Origin: Chrysoporthe austroafricana
Lineage: Eukaryota > Ascomycota > Sordariomycetes > Diaporthales > Cryphonectriaceae
DNA length: 64,000 nt
Assembly (NCBI GenBank): GCA_001051155.2
Contig: JYIP02000007.1
Span: forward strand, 1,180,342-1,244,341
Reading direction: 5' to 3'
Shown: positions 11,652-22,662 of the stretch, piece by piece
Position numbering within the stretch: position 1 is the first letter of the stretch
Layout of the letters: each line of letters begins with the position of its first letter
The notes under the pieces: generated by a model
What the model saw: only the letters and a program-made list of their open reading frames with translations
The model's database searches: none
Told to the model about the DNA's origin: nothing
Position numbers and translations under genes: made by a program

Positions 11652-12206
11652 GGGCCTTCATGTCATGTCGGCTCTTACCTCGACCACGTTCACGCAGGAA
11701 GAACGGCTCGTAGAGATATGGCCTGTATCGATGACGAGGACGCGTCTCGTCTCCTCCTGCGGAAGAGTCTCAAGATGTTGAGACGTATTCTTGGACTGTC
11801 GAGGGCTACATGACATGATCCCACTTGCCGACCAGTGGTGATCCCAGGCTTATCGCAAAAGAGGACATGCCCCTTTTGGGACAGTGTCAGGAAGCGAGAT
11901 TGATTACGCCGAAGGCCTGCCATAGGCAATAGCAGGCACTACGTCTTTTTTGTTGATGGATTTGGGGGCAGATGAGAATTCGCAGTCTCCAAGGCAATGG
12001 CAAACATTCTTTCTCCTGACATCACACAGACCGTGAAATCGTAGATGGTGACGCTCCCAACGAGGCGCTCACATTAGGCACCAACCAGAACTTCCGTACC
12101 GCTTCGACGAATTCAAGATAGTATTCTCCACACGACTGGGGGTATCATGAGCAAATTGTGAACGACCTCTCTAAGCAGAAAAGACAAGGATATTTGCGTT
12201 CCATCC
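11652..12206. other. Intergenic between convergent genes
   Basis: 555 nt between the eIF1 stop (+) and the EOS1 stop (-). It holds 3' UTR sequence only; no conserved frame is seen. Confidence 0.7.
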
Positions 12207-13458
12207 TCAAGGCGCAACCGTGATGTTCGCATACTTTGCCACCCTCACCACCACCTCCCCTCCACCCCTGACAATGCGACAGCCCAGCGCGACGAAAGGC
12301 AGCTCCAACCAGTCGGTCCTGTCCCAGTGCTGCTGTACGAGCAGAGCCACCATGCTAATGTAGCTTGCCATGGAGAAGACACTGATGGAGGTGGACGTCT
12401 CCTTGCGGATATTGATCTTGCGGTAGGTGATATGGTATACCATGGTGAGGGTCTGGTGGGTTTGTTTGGCAATCTATCAACACGCTGCGTAGACGGGGCA
12501 GAGGGGGCAAATCACACATATACGCACGCTGGTAATAATGATCCACGTAGGTAGGAGGAGGAAAGGGTCCTGTGAGCTGCCGCTTAGGTGTAGCGTCCAG
12601 GATTGTAGGTAGCCGTTGAGCGCAGAAATGGAGACGAGGCGGAAGGCAGTCGCGGAGGGGGTATAGTTGATGAGCCTGGGGGGAATCGCCGGTCAGCACC
12701 TTTCTCGCCCCCTGTCTGGCTTGCAAGGACGTAAGAAATCACGACGTACCACCTGGACATGAGGTAGTCTGTGAAGTAGAAGGAGAGGTATCCAGAACAC
12801 CCGCACTGCGCATCCAAGTCAGCCCACTATCCACGCCACTCTATCCGGACCAGGGATGTCAAGTATTCACCCATATGATGGCCAACATCAGCTCCGTCAG
12901 CAGCAGCCTCTCTTCGCCCACGCCGCCACCTCCCCCCCCTCCTCCCCCGTGCCCCGCGGCCCCGCCGTCGGATGTCGCGAAGGCATGGAGCATGAGCAGG
13001 AACCGGATCGCGAGGGGGAAGCCGAGGACGATGGCCGGCAGGATGGACAGCAGGCGCAAGGAGAACAGCACCGGGTGCCAGTGCCTGGAGACACCGAGGA
13101 CGGCGGCCACCCGGGGCTGAAGGAAAGACGGCGCGGCTACCGGCTCGCCCTCGGGGACGGTGGCGGTGGCGGCGGCGGCGGGAAAGGGGACATCCTTCGT
13201 GGTGGCGGTGAGGTGGGCGTGGGCGGTCGTCGCCTCGAGGGTCGCCGCGGCAGCGACGGCGGCGGCGGCGGCGGTGGTGATGGCGTACGAGGGAGGGGAC
13301 GGCGAGAGGGAGGACGACGAGGAGGAGGAGGAGGAGGAGGAGGAGGAGGAGGTGGTGGTGGTGGTGGTAGTGGTGGTGGAGGGCAGGGTGTTCTTGCGCC
13401 GGCGTGGTTCGGGGTGGGCGTTGGTCGACCAGGTCCGTGATCTGGTCGGGGCAGACAT
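12207..13458 (-). CDS. EOS1: EOS1-like ER membrane protein (N-glycosylation)
   Basis: A four-exon gene that is easily missed because its parts lie in different frames. Exons (complement) are 13458-12871, 12805-12750, 12675-12528 and 12452-12207, giving 345 residues with all phases closing. Recognition rests on the fungal Eos1 signature blocks: RHWHPVLFSLRLLSILPA, SGYLSFYFTDYLMSRW, WLINYTPSATAFRLVSIS, and HITYRKINIRKETSTS followed by VFSMASYISMVALL. In yeast, Eos1 is an ER membrane protein linked to N-glycosylation and oxidative-stress tolerance. Four or so hydrophobic segments are visible. The first 100 residues are low complexity: Thr and Ser runs encoded by GGT/GGA-type triplet repeats, then Ala-rich sequence. 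A Gly run also lies just before the end of exon 1. These runs are lineage-specific and may be disordered. Confidence 0.9.
13305..13385. repeat. Triplet microsatellite inside EOS1 exon 1
   Basis: On the + strand this is a run of GAC/GAG/GGA triplets passing into GGT triplets. On the coding (-) strand it encodes consecutive Thr then Ser residues of EOS1. The repeat stays in frame, so length changes would add or remove residues without breaking the gene. Confidence 0.85.
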
Positions 13459-13520
13459 CGCTCCCCGATGCTCTAGATCAGGGTCCCGAGTCCTCGCGAT
13501 GACCCCACCTGCCCGCACGA

Positions 13521-13529
13521 CATATATAC
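13521..13529 (-). promoter_or_regulatory. TATA-like element of EOS1
   Basis: Read on the minus strand the sequence is GGTATATATG, 63-71 nt upstream of the chosen EOS1 ATG (13458). Its position suits a core promoter and supports that start over the upstream GTG at 13536. Confidence 0.5.
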
Positions 13530-14569
13530 CACTCACGCGGTCCGTCCTGGGGGTCGTCTGGGTCGGGAAGCCGTGTCTCGAGAGGATGGATGGAGGGAAG
13601 GTTCACGGGGAGGACGGGGTTTCGCGGCGGACGGCTCGGCTCTGGGGTCGAAGCCTTGGTCTCTCTCTCTCTGGCATGGCTAGCTACATAGTGACAGCGA
13701 GGGGGCAGCGTGGACAGGGCTTTGTATCCGCAGACAGGCCGGGCTCGTCCAGAGCCTCGTGCCGACCAATAGACGCCGTCGGTTCAGTCGCCTGTGGGAT
13801 GGATCGAGAGCCGCGCGTGGTGTGTTCAAACATTCTGGAACATGTTCGAACGAGCGGGTGCGCGTCCGGCCGTTGAAATCTGCGTCGCTTGTCGGGGCTA
13901 CCGCTGGGGTGGCCCGCCTGTGGGGGCGCTGCCGCTTGCTGCGGCATGGGCCTGGGAATGGCTCGCGCGTACGAATGGGAGCTGCAACATTGCATACTCA
14001 CGCAGCCAGCTCTCTCACGTCCGACTCGCGGTATTGGGTCTCCCACACGTGGCTCTTCTCATGTCATTGGGCAGATGTGGAGGGCACCTACATTTAATGC
14101 CAGTATTTGTCAGTCTCTGTCGTGCTTGACGAAGCTCTCAAGTCTTTGTCTGCGTAAATGCCATAGTGCTCGTGTCATTCATTGCTATCTATACCTAGGC
14201 AAGTGACAATGGTAATGCTAGAACCGAAGGGTCATTGATCCAGCCGTGCGTCTGCCGGCTGTGGATCTCATGTTCTATGGTGCACCAACATGCGGGCGAA
14301 GACATCAAGACCAGACTGAACTGCTCGATGAAGCCAACTCGCTTCCTGTTTAGGGAACGTGTGAGGATCATGAGAAATGAAGCGATACAAGCCATGCCAG
14401 CAATTCCTTAGCGGTTGCAAGTGCTCATTCCGACACTAAAGAACCATCAGAGAAAAGAAAGGGTCCAGTGTCTCAGCTGAGAGGCTAAGTTGCCCGAGAA
14501 CAATTCGCCAGCCAAGATACGCTGATGAAACACACCCGCAGGCCAGTTTGGTCCATACCACACCTGCTC
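13530..14569. other. Intergenic: EOS1 upstream region
   Basis: About 1.0 kb between the EOS1 promoter and the 3' end of the next minus-strand gene. Several open frames exist because the DNA is GC-rich, but none resembles a protein family and they overlap on both strands. Confidence 0.6.
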
Positions 14570-16627
14570 TCAAGACAAATGGGTGGTGTTGAACAGGCGG
14601 TTGCCCGTGTCGGTGGTACCGATCCCCTTGTATTTATTGTCCGAGAGACGGAGGCTCACGAGATGTAGACATGTATCATGAGCGAGTGCCTGCGCAAGTG
14701 GCCCATCCCCGGTGGCGGCCTTGGACTGCGTGACGCCAGCGACCAGCACGATACGCAGGCCAGAGTGCGTGCCGCGAATTTGCTGGATGAAATCCAGAGC
14801 CGTTTTCCCGCTGTTGATCACCGAGTCAACAAGTATCACAACGCGCAGGTCTTCCACGAGATGCTGCGAGATGTCTTCGGGCTGCTTAGCATGCACAAAC
14901 ATGGCCAGCGGGAAGGCATCGCTGACGCCAAAGGCCATGGGCTCACCGCCGCGCATCAGCGCAACGATCAGCGCCTGTTGCTCGCCAGCAAGCCGATAGC
15001 CCTGGGTGTGGTGGCCTTGCACATGGGGAATGCGATGCTCCTCGACGCCAAGCAGATCCCCCAGGAATGCGGTGGCCAGATACCATCCGACGCGGCGGTG
15101 GGCCTCCCTGAGGGCCGGCCCAGCGACCGCGGCGTTGCGGGTCGGGGTCATGAGGAGCTTTGCAGCATTCTGGTATGTAGAATGGAGGACTCGAGGCCCA
15201 GGCCTCGAGTCTCGGCTGTTGAAGACTGCATCAGCGAATTCAGGCTCCGTGATATCGACGGTCGGTAGCTTGTTGGTGTCCAGGCGCAGTGGTACATTGC
15301 GAGGCAACAAGACTTGCCGTGCGCGGAGGCCGCCGCTGTCGATGGCGCCCATCAGGGCCGACTCCATAGTCCTGGACCTTGATTTCTCATCACCAACCAC
15401 GACGAAGGCCTCATCCGCCTTAGAAAGCATGGGGATGTCCAGGGTACTGTCGCCAAACGCGAGCACGTAACAGCGAAGGACGTCCTGGAGGTAGCCGACC
15501 AGCGCGGCTTTCACCTGGGCTGTCACGACGGCCGTTTTGTCACCATTGGGTCCACCACCCACCACGGCGCATCGAGTCAGTCCCGCACGTCTTATTATCT
15601 TCTTCCAGACAACAGCGAGGCCACAGGTAACGACAACCGCACTTGTGTGGTGAGATCTTTCGACTTGCTCGAGCAGCCGCAAGAACTCCGGACGCAGAGA
15701 AACTTGTGCCGCTACCGTATCGCAGATCTTTTCGAAGTCGAAGTTACGGCTCGCTTCTTCGTATAGAAGATTCGCCTGGCAGAAAGCAAGGAGAGAATAT
15801 CCAAGTGGCCCGCCGAACAATGTTCTCAAGGGATCAGGGTCCTCACTCTGCCCTTGTTCTTGAGCAACAGCTCTCCAGAATAACGTGCCAGTATCCTCTG
15901 CGATCAGTGTCCTGTCGCCATCGAGAACCAGCACCGTCTCCGCAGTCCGCGAGCCGTGCTGGAGCGAGTCCTCCAGTATGTCTTTGGCCAGGCGAAGATT
16001 ATATTCCTCTGTTTGTCTAACAAAGCCTCGTATAAGGCCCAAGACTTCCGTCTCCGTCCCCAACGGCCGGGTCGTGCCAACGGTCGAGAACAGAATCCCA
16101 TGTTCGTGGCACATGCGGCGCAGTTGGGCCTTTTCTTCGCACTGCCATCGTCGGATGTGCTCAGTCGACACAGAATCACGCGATCTAGCCAGGTCACCCT
16201 CCCTGCGTCGAATGATGATATCTGCGGGGACGTCGAGGTAGATTATATGGGTGTAGACGTCGAGATCACGATGAGTGTATACGTGTTGCTTCTCCTCGCC
16301 TTCGGACCAGAACATCCAGTGCCCTGTGACGATGGCAGGATTTCCAGAAGCCGCAGAGTCTTTGATCTTGGTGATGGCTCGCTGACGATAGACCGTTTTG
16401 TCGGCATCCGGGAGCTTCTGGAAGGCCTCGAGTCCGCCAGAGACGAGGTCCGAAATGACCTGTGAGCCTTCATAGAAGCTGAACCGCTCCGATCCATCAC
16501 TGAGCGCCGTCTCGAGCCTGCGCAGGAGGAATGATTTTCCCGATCCAGGCACACCGTAGATGCCAATGACGATCGGCCTGCTACTCTGAACCTCGAGGGA
16601 CGCAAGCTGTTTCGCGAGGGGAGCCAT
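14570..16627 (-). CDS. P-loop kinase / HAD phosphatase / uracil-type phosphoribosyltransferase fusion
   Basis: A single-exon 685-residue protein with three apparent catalytic modules. (1) Residues 18-200: P-loop NTPase of the small-kinase type, Walker A GVPGSGKS (25-32), with a later Arg-rich lid-like stretch (IIIRRREGDLARSR). (2) Residues 230-435: HAD phosphatase, motif I DGDRT (D236, D238, T240) and motif IV GDSTLD (D393, D397). (3) Residues 470-685: phosphoribosyltransferase fold like UPRTase, with IVALMRGGEP and a PRPP-loop-like VDSVINSGKTA (600-610). The start at 16627 has a strong GCCATGGC context; an in-frame ATG at 16660 would add 11 residues. The combination suggests nucleoside or nucleotide salvage in the cytosol, but the substrates are unknown. 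The PRPP loop deviates from the usual UPRTase form (DPMLATGGS). Confidence 0.85.
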   Translation of the reverse strand: MAPLAKQLASLEVQSSRPIVIGIYGVPGSGKSFLLRRLETALSDGSERFSFYEGSQVISDLVSGGLEAFQKLPDADKTVYRQRAITKIKDSAASGNPAIVTGHWMFWSEGEEKQHVYTHRDLDVYTHIIYLDVPADIIIRRREGDLARSRDSVSTEHIRRWQCEEKAQLRRMCHEHGILFSTVGTTRPLGTETEVLGLIRGFVRQTEEYNLRLAKDILEDSLQHGSRTAETVLVLDGDRTLIAEDTGTLFWRAVAQEQGQSEDPDPLRTLFGGPLGYSLLAFCQANLLYEEASRNFDFEKICDTVAAQVSLRPEFLRLLEQVERSHHTSAVVVTCGLAVVWKKIIRRAGLTRCAVVGGGPNGDKTAVVTAQVKAALVGYLQDVLRCYVLAFGDSTLDIPMLSKADEAFVVVGDEKSRSRTMESALMGAIDSGGLRARQVLLPRNVPLRLDTNKLPTVDITEPEFADAVFNSRDSRPGPRVLHSTYQNAAKLLMTPTRNAAVAGPALREAHRRVGWYLATAFLGDLLGVEEHRIPHVQGHHTQGYRLAGEQQALIVALMRGGEPMAFGVSDAFPLAMFVHAKQPEDISQHLVEDLRVVILVDSVINSGKTALDFIQQIRGTHSGLRIVLVAGVTQSKAATGDGPLAQALAHDTCLHLVSLRLSDNKYKGIGTTDTGNRLFNTTHLS

Positions 16628-16708
16628 GGCCTTGGTATGTGTAAACTTTTGAGAGGTCATGAGATAGAGTGATGACGAGGAGCACAAGGAGATGGTGATA
16701 TTTGTGAT

Positions 16709-16729
16709 GTATATATATATTACATATAT
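16709..16729 (-). promoter_or_regulatory. TATA-rich core promoter of the fusion gene
   Basis: An AT tract of alternating TATATA lies 80-100 nt upstream of the ATG at 16627. The longer open frame reading through this tract would encode an unlikely Ile/Tyr-rich leader, which is a further reason to start downstream. Confidence 0.5.
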
Positions 16730-18041
16730 TTGGAAGGCAGTAGGGCCAGAAAATGCCATGGGCACACTCTCCTTCGTCTCGATTTCTGGGACAGAAGGGC
16801 AAAAGCAGTTGTCTCCGACAAATGACTGCTCATGTTGGCCAGACCACCCATGCCGAAACGCTGCATTATGCTGGAGGCCTACCGGCTACAAACCATACGA
16901 TCGCGTCTATGACAGCCACACCCACCACATCAATCTCCCCATGTTCCGGAATGCCGCCGGGTCGGGGCCATGTCTGACTGCCACCTCATCCAGCTTGCTA
17001 TCCCTGCCTGGGCCGACCACCTCTCTGACCGCAGCAGCACCAGGGGCGCGTGCCACTGCTTAGTAGAACGCTCAACAGGATCAATATTTCATGACCATGT
17101 AGGCATAGACTAGCTTCGTACGACCTAAGACAAAGGGTGGCCTCCTGCAGACGGGAAAGCCTCGTGTGCCGCACGGCTCATGTAGAAGAAGACGTTGGGC
17201 GTTTCGCTCAGTCTGGTGAGAGGCCTCAGGGCGAGGCACCGCTCGTGTAGTCCTTCCCGCAGTCGGGCCTGGTGGTGCCAAAGGGTTCAGAGGGCATCGA
17301 GACGCATGGCAGTGCCCATGATGAGAAGTCAATCACACTGACTTGAGTTGCTGTTAAGGCGTCACCCAGATGGATGGAATGCCTATTCTGGCCAGCGTGA
17401 ACAAAAAACGCCGAAGCAATCACAGTTATAGGCTGCCATGTACATCTCTGCGTTCATGAATCCTGCGAAGAGTTATTACTTATTGTCCCAGCCAACCTTC
17501 GTTGATTGGGCACGCTGCTGAAGCTGAGAGCAAAATTCCGCAACCGCTACCCCATCCACACTTCCGCCTTCCTTTTTCTCGAATGAAAACTTGGACTTCG
17601 TTCTTCTTAAGATGGGCATGGAGCGGTGATGATCTCAAGGAGTGACTATGATCATGACGGCACGACAAAGATGTGCTTCTGATCTTGCCGAGCCCCTGCC
17701 CAGCCATTTGCTGGTTGGAGTTGTGGGCCTGGGCGGTTGACCTCGCGGCAGGCAACATCGCTGCCGGTCTTCCAAATTTTGGTTACTTGTGATTCGTGAC
17801 TGATCACCACCAGCAGTCCGTGATGTGGTGAACCGGCGGCCAGCTACTACTCTTGTTCCGGATTCAAAGGAGAGTTTCCAGCCGAGGTGGCGTGACCCTC
17901 CTACGGGCAAGACCCGACGTTCCCAGGCCAGGCGCGCTCCCAGTACGTCTGCACCGCGGCGACCACCCCGCCAGACCTCGAGCTCGTCGACCACGGGAAA
18001 TTCTGCTCGGTCGCGGTCGTCCTCTCACCTCCAAAATCACA
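16730..18041. promoter_or_regulatory. Divergent intergenic region, fusion gene / mL45
   Basis: About 1.3 kb between divergent genes. No conserved frame is seen. The 180 nt before 18042 are GC-rich and open in two frames, but the ATG at 18042 follows an AAAATCACA leader and starts a plausible mitochondrial presequence, so upstream frames are not assigned. Confidence 0.55.
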
Positions 18042-19133
18042 ATGGTCGCCACCTTTCGCACACGGCCGTGGCTGATGGTCTCGGCCCGGCCGGCGTTCTC
18101 GCCCTCCCTCCTTACAGCACGAGGTCTCCTTGCGAACATGGAACAGACAAGGCAGTATGCCGCTACACGGAGGAGGATCGACCCTCGCTTTCGGAACGCG
18201 ATGCAGCATACAAAGCAGTCCCAACTCAAGCAGGAGGCCACATCCTCGCTCATGTCCGATATGCTGGACGACAGGAATCACATCGAGACCACCGAGATGG
18301 CGGTCCTGGCCCCCAGTATGTGTCTCCTCCTTGCTGCCTGACCCTCTACGGGCTGCAGATGAACAGCCTCACTTGGCCCCTCCCACCCGGCAGCAAAATA
18401 TGTGCTAAAAGCCTCGCACTCAGGAACCGTCGTGACCCTACCCCTTTCCAGGGCGCCCAGAGAGCCCAAGAAGTTCTTCAGATACTATTGGGAAATTCTC
18501 AAGACGCGGTTCGCGGATCGGGCGCAGATCCTCCAGCAAACTATGGCGCTCAAGGAGAAGTTCCTCTCGCGCGCCAAGTTCCGCGCCGAGCGCAAGGGCG
18601 TCGTCGACGCCGCGCTGAACCTGCACGCCGCCATGTCGCAGAACCTGGCCACCGGCGGCCCCGCGGCCAAGGCACAGCTGGCGAAGATCTGCGTCCCCAA
18701 ACTGCACCGCTCGCTGGTCGCGGCGATCGAGTCCCGGCCCAAGGGCAAGAGCTACAGGTGGGAGAGGCTCGCGACGACGGGCCGGTCGCGGATCATGGAC
18801 CACAAGTGGGCGGAGGTGGACGTTGGCGTGCCGCTGTCGTTCAGGCAGGCTGTAGTGCGGATCAAGAGCAAGCAGAGGCTGACGGAGTTGGACGCCAGAG
18901 GCAACGAGGTGGGCAGCAAGGAGCTTGACCTGTTGGAGTATCTGGTGCTCTGGCGTAAGGTGGACAAGGCCCGCCTGACGCAGGGCGACTGGATGATCTA
19001 CGGCACGCTGAAGGAGACCACGCTTGAGGATCTGGAGGAGGAGACAACCCTTATGAAGACCATGGGTGATCGGCGTGCCGCGGCGAAGCTGCTCGAGAGG
19101 CAGGCGCAGCTGGACGCTAAAAAGGATGCATAA
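18042..19133 (+). CDS. Mitochondrial large-subunit ribosomal protein mL45 / MBA1-like (Tim44-like domain)
   Basis: A two-exon gene, 18042-18315 and 18394-19133, encoding 337 residues. The intron (GTATGT...CAG) keeps phase. The N-terminus is rich in Arg, Ala, Ser and Leu with no acidic residues for about 35 positions, as expected of a matrix-targeting presequence. Residues from about 110 on resemble the Tim44-like fold of mL45/Mba1, which sits near the mitoribosome exit tunnel and helps insert nascent inner-membrane proteins. Informative segments are FFRYYWEILKTRFADR, SYRWERLATTGRSRIMDHKW, QAVVRIKSKQRL, EYLVLWRKVD and GDWMIYGTLKETTLEDL. The C-terminal Lys/Glu-rich helix is typical of the group. 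The family call comes from sequence resemblance by eye; the exact orthologue name is less certain. Confidence 0.82.
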
Positions 19134-19416
19134 TATACCCGTTACATTCCTCGCCTACAGGCAGGATAAACCTGGAGATAGAAGCGCTCCCTGTGTATAT
19201 TATATGATCATGATCATGGAGAAACACCTTCCCTCCAGAGCGTTATCATGTGCTATCGCTGCTGCAATCCACAACCGTCTACCGCTCTCCTGTACCCGCT
19301 CACCCGGACCAAGTATCAAGACCGGGCTGCCGTCTCCCACTTTCGTCTCTGTAAAGGCGAAGAAGAGTAGGATGACGCATCCAGGCACACACCCTTTATC
19401 CAGTCTCGGCAACAGC

Positions 19417-21794
19417 CTAGAAGAACTTCCCAGTCTGCTTAGACGTTGCCGCGCTCTCGTCACGGACAATATCCACCCGCTCCCCAACAGAGTCCTCATC
19501 CCTCGACGCCGGACGGTCGAGCGCATCGAACCTAGCACCGGTCCTCTTCGCCCACAGGTACTGGAACCCGATCCTCGCCGCACATGCCGCGAGCCCACAC
19601 AGCAACCCGCTTACAGGCGCGGCGACGAAGGCCCCAAAGGCGCCCCAGTCACCCTCGTACAGCCCGGCCTCGAGCAGGATGAGGCTCGCGCCCTGCTGAG
19701 CGTCGCCGTAGTAGATGGTGCCGAAGATGAACACGCACAGAATCCCGCCCAGCCCGCCGACGACGACCTCGAAGCCGCGCCACCAGTACAGTCTCTCCGA
19801 CAGGCCCATGCACAGCACGGGGATCGTCGACGCGGAGAGGAGGTCCGAAATGAGGTAGATCTGCAGAATGGACGGCGCCTTGAGTGCGATGACCACCGTG
19901 GGGACGATGATGCACACGACGGCCACCCGGATGACCCAGATGCTGAGCCGGTTGCGGAAGAGATCGTTCGCGGCGGAGGAGACCATGGCGCTTTGGAGGG
20001 AGTCGAAGGAGGCGGTGGAGAGCGAGACGGCCATCACCAGGACGATCCCCACGACCCACGAGGGCAGCTGCTCGAGAAGTAGGAAGAACGCAACGCTCCC
20101 GTCCTGCGCCGGGTCGCCGGGCCACGCGCCCGACCACGCGGCGATGCACCCCGTCATGCCGACGAGGGTCAGGATGATGAGGACTACGACGCACGCGATG
20201 CTCACGCCGATCCAGAGGTCGCGGTCCGTCTTGGAGGCAAAGGTGCGCAGCCAGAAGTTGGAGAGGAAGAAGTCGTTGGTCAGGATCGCCACGGGGAAGA
20301 TGTACAGGAGCTGCCATCCCAGGAGGTTGGGCTGCGTGAGGCCCGAGGAGTCTACGAGAGATGGATCGATGTGCGTGCGGGCGCCGATGGTGATGGTCGC
20401 GATGATGATCAGTCCGATGACCATGGCACCTTGGATGTTGTCTGTCGTGAAGGAGATACGGAAACCGCCGAGGGCTACAGGAGTGTCAGCCAGACGTGGT
20501 TCGAGGAAATTGCCTGTGAGAGCAGCGGGTTCGACCTACAGGTGTACACGGTCGTGACGACGCATTCCACAATGAGAATGGGCAGCACATCAAGCCCGGT
20601 GAGTGCATTGACCGCCTGGCCGATGGCAGACAGCTCAGAGACCATGTACAGGAACATGGTAACAAGCGTCAAGAAACTCAACCATAGCGCCGTGACGATT
20701 CCATACCGCTGGCGCGTCCACTCGGTGAGGACGAAGCCCTCAGGACACTTCCTGCGGATGACCGGGCCTAGCGCAGCGAAGATCAACAGCGGCAGAGCGG
20801 ATGTGAGCGCGTACACGACCACGCCCTGAACACCGGCGATGGTGCCCAGCTGCGGGTAAGAGAACAAAATGCCGGAGCCGAGGCCTAGATGGGTCAGTAT
20901 GACTGAGAAGGGGGCGAGGGGAAGGGGAAGGAGGTTGATCGGAGCGGCAGCACGTTTCCCACGCAAGCATTATCTTGATCGAGTAATCACGGTACAATCT
21001 CAGCTTCATTTCCACAAACGCCCCACGCGACCCCCCTCACCAGTCTCGATGTGCGAGCCGTGTGTGAGGTTGGACCCCGCAGAACAGTTGCTTCAAATCC
21101 GCGCCCGTAGTGAGCCGCAGTCTTCATCCTCCTAGGCCGTGCCAGGCCTCTTAACCCCGGTACCATACGGCGCCACGAGGCAATCAAGACCCGGTCCGGA
21201 CCTAGGAGGACACGGACAACTGTAAATTTGGATACGAACCTGGGATCAGTTGCGCAACTCAATACGACCCATGCGGGCCGTCACCTGGTAGTGACATCTG
21301 CTCACAGGCAGAGGGTTTCTGCTTCTTGCGTCGCTTTCACGTCATGCTTTTTTGCTACCGCTCTGGATCTTGTGGGCGTGAGCGCATCTCTGCGTGTCTC
21401 ACTCACCAGAGGCGATGAAATTCAGGGCGATCGGAAGCGCTGCGCACGAATTAGCAAAAGTCGCACACGAAGACAGAGAAGATGAGAAGAGATTGGTGCT
21501 GAAGGGGCAGGCTTCTCGTCAGATAGAAGTTTCGCCTCCAGCGCGTCGTCTCCCTAGGAATATTGTCCTGACCAGTCCGAGTCCTGTTCCCAGAGAGGAA
21601 CTCCCCCTTGGAATCCTTGCGATACTTCCAAGCTAGTCCTGTGCCCAGAATCCTGTCCCCGGATTTTTATTAGCCTCTGATGCCTTCCCTTCAGGCCAAG
21701 CTGCCGACCCCTCCTGCTCCGAGGTCACATACAAGAACGCGCCGTATGTCACGTAGACGATGGCGTTGGACGCCTCAAAGGAAGGTTGGCCCAT
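19417..21794 (-). CDS. Sodium:solute symporter family (DUR3-like) permease
   Basis: A five-exon gene for a polytopic plasma-membrane transporter of 525 residues. Exons (complement) are 21794-21733, 21652-21573, 21439-21407, 20884-20540 and 20474-19417; all phases close. The joined N-terminus reads through AIVYVTYGAFL, FLSGNRTRTALPIALNFIAS and GLGSGILFSYPQLGTIAG, the characteristic SSS start. Later segments include RRKCPEGFVLTEWTRQRYG, TSLGGFRISFTTDNIQGAMV and the LSTASFDSLQSAMVSS motif. About 12-13 hydrophobic helices are visible, then a hydrophilic C-terminal tail of roughly 45 residues. Related proteins take up urea or similar small solutes with a cation. This is shorter than classical DUR3 (about 650-700 residues), so the substrate is not assigned. 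Intron 3 (21406-20885) is 522 nt, unusually long for this locus. Confidence 0.92.
20885..21406 (-). other. Long intron 3 of the SSS transporter
   Basis: Donor GTGAGT and acceptor CCATCTAG, with CTGAC 10-14 nt before the acceptor. The protein is continuous across it (FIAS | GLGSG), so no exon is missing. At 522 nt it is 4-8 times the size of the other introns in this gene. Confidence 0.8.
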
Positions 21795-22662
21795 TGTGCG
21801 ACGGACAGCTTCAGCGTTCCAACACAAGCGCGCAGATATGCAGTCTTGCAGTAATAGAGAGTCGAGCACGCCGGATCAAGGGGACAGATGACGGTCCTCT
21901 GCTTATATAGGACACAACTGCGTGGGGCACCCTCATTACACGATGAAAACCTTGCCCTCTCGATGGCGTGGTAGGCGGACTGATTCATCCGTCGGGGAAC
22001 ATCGGCGTGGAGTCGGGATCCACAGCGGTGCGCGTGGATTTGATTGGTACATGCGGGAACACCATCACAGTGGCACTAGGGACAATTAGTGAAGAGGATT
22101 TCCTAGATGCGCTAGGTCTTCGTCAGTACTGGTGGGCGTACAATATAGCCTCGAGTTTTTGTGAGCGTATGCATGTTGTGAGAAACAATTCATGAGGAGG
22201 AGTGCTGTTTGTGCAGGTGAGAGCGGGACCCGTCCTGCACGGCTCCGCATTTACCAGTGGGGTGGATTGGAGTGCGAACCAAGATTGAGTATTCATGACA
22301 CATCTATCCCTGTGAAAGAGCGGTTCGTAAATTCGCCTCCAGCGCCTGCCTAGGTCTTTCTACGCCGTTGACAGCTGTGAGGCACATCTGCCTCCCTGGT
22401 CAGTCATTGTGGCATCCCGGATGAGGATACGCTCCAGCCACATTGGGCTCATACAGGCTCCCAGCTTCGTGAGAAGTTTCCAGGTCGCCATCTTGCGAAA
22501 GATAGACCAGGCGTTTTGCCCTTGGCCGCTTGGCCAACTGCTGCCACGCCGTTCAGCAGCCAGGTAGTCCCTCGGCCGCGACGATGTGCATCACATAGTG
22601 CAGCATGGCCAATGATAACATCGAGAGAACACCGGTCTATAAGAGATCTCGCGCAACCGAGA
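21795..22662. other. Intergenic: SSS promoter and CIA30 3' flank
   Basis: About 870 nt. A TTATATAGG element at 21902-21910 lies about 110 nt upstream of the SSS start, on the plus strand as read. No further gene is supported. Confidence 0.55.

Noticed and set aside
12856..13876. Gly-rich and Val/Glu-rich plus-strand frames
   Set aside because: They are the complement of the EOS1 poly-Ser/Thr/Ala exon; the EOS1 model explains the region with four phase-matched exons.
17825..18928. 367-codon plus-strand frame in another phase over mL45
   Set aside because: Arg/Pro/Ala-rich with no domain; the alternative frame gives mL45 with a presequence and a phased intron.
19649..20317. Arg/His-rich 222-codon frame on the minus strand
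   Set aside because: It is a shifted frame of the SSS transporter last exon; the transporter frame has membrane helices and family motifs.
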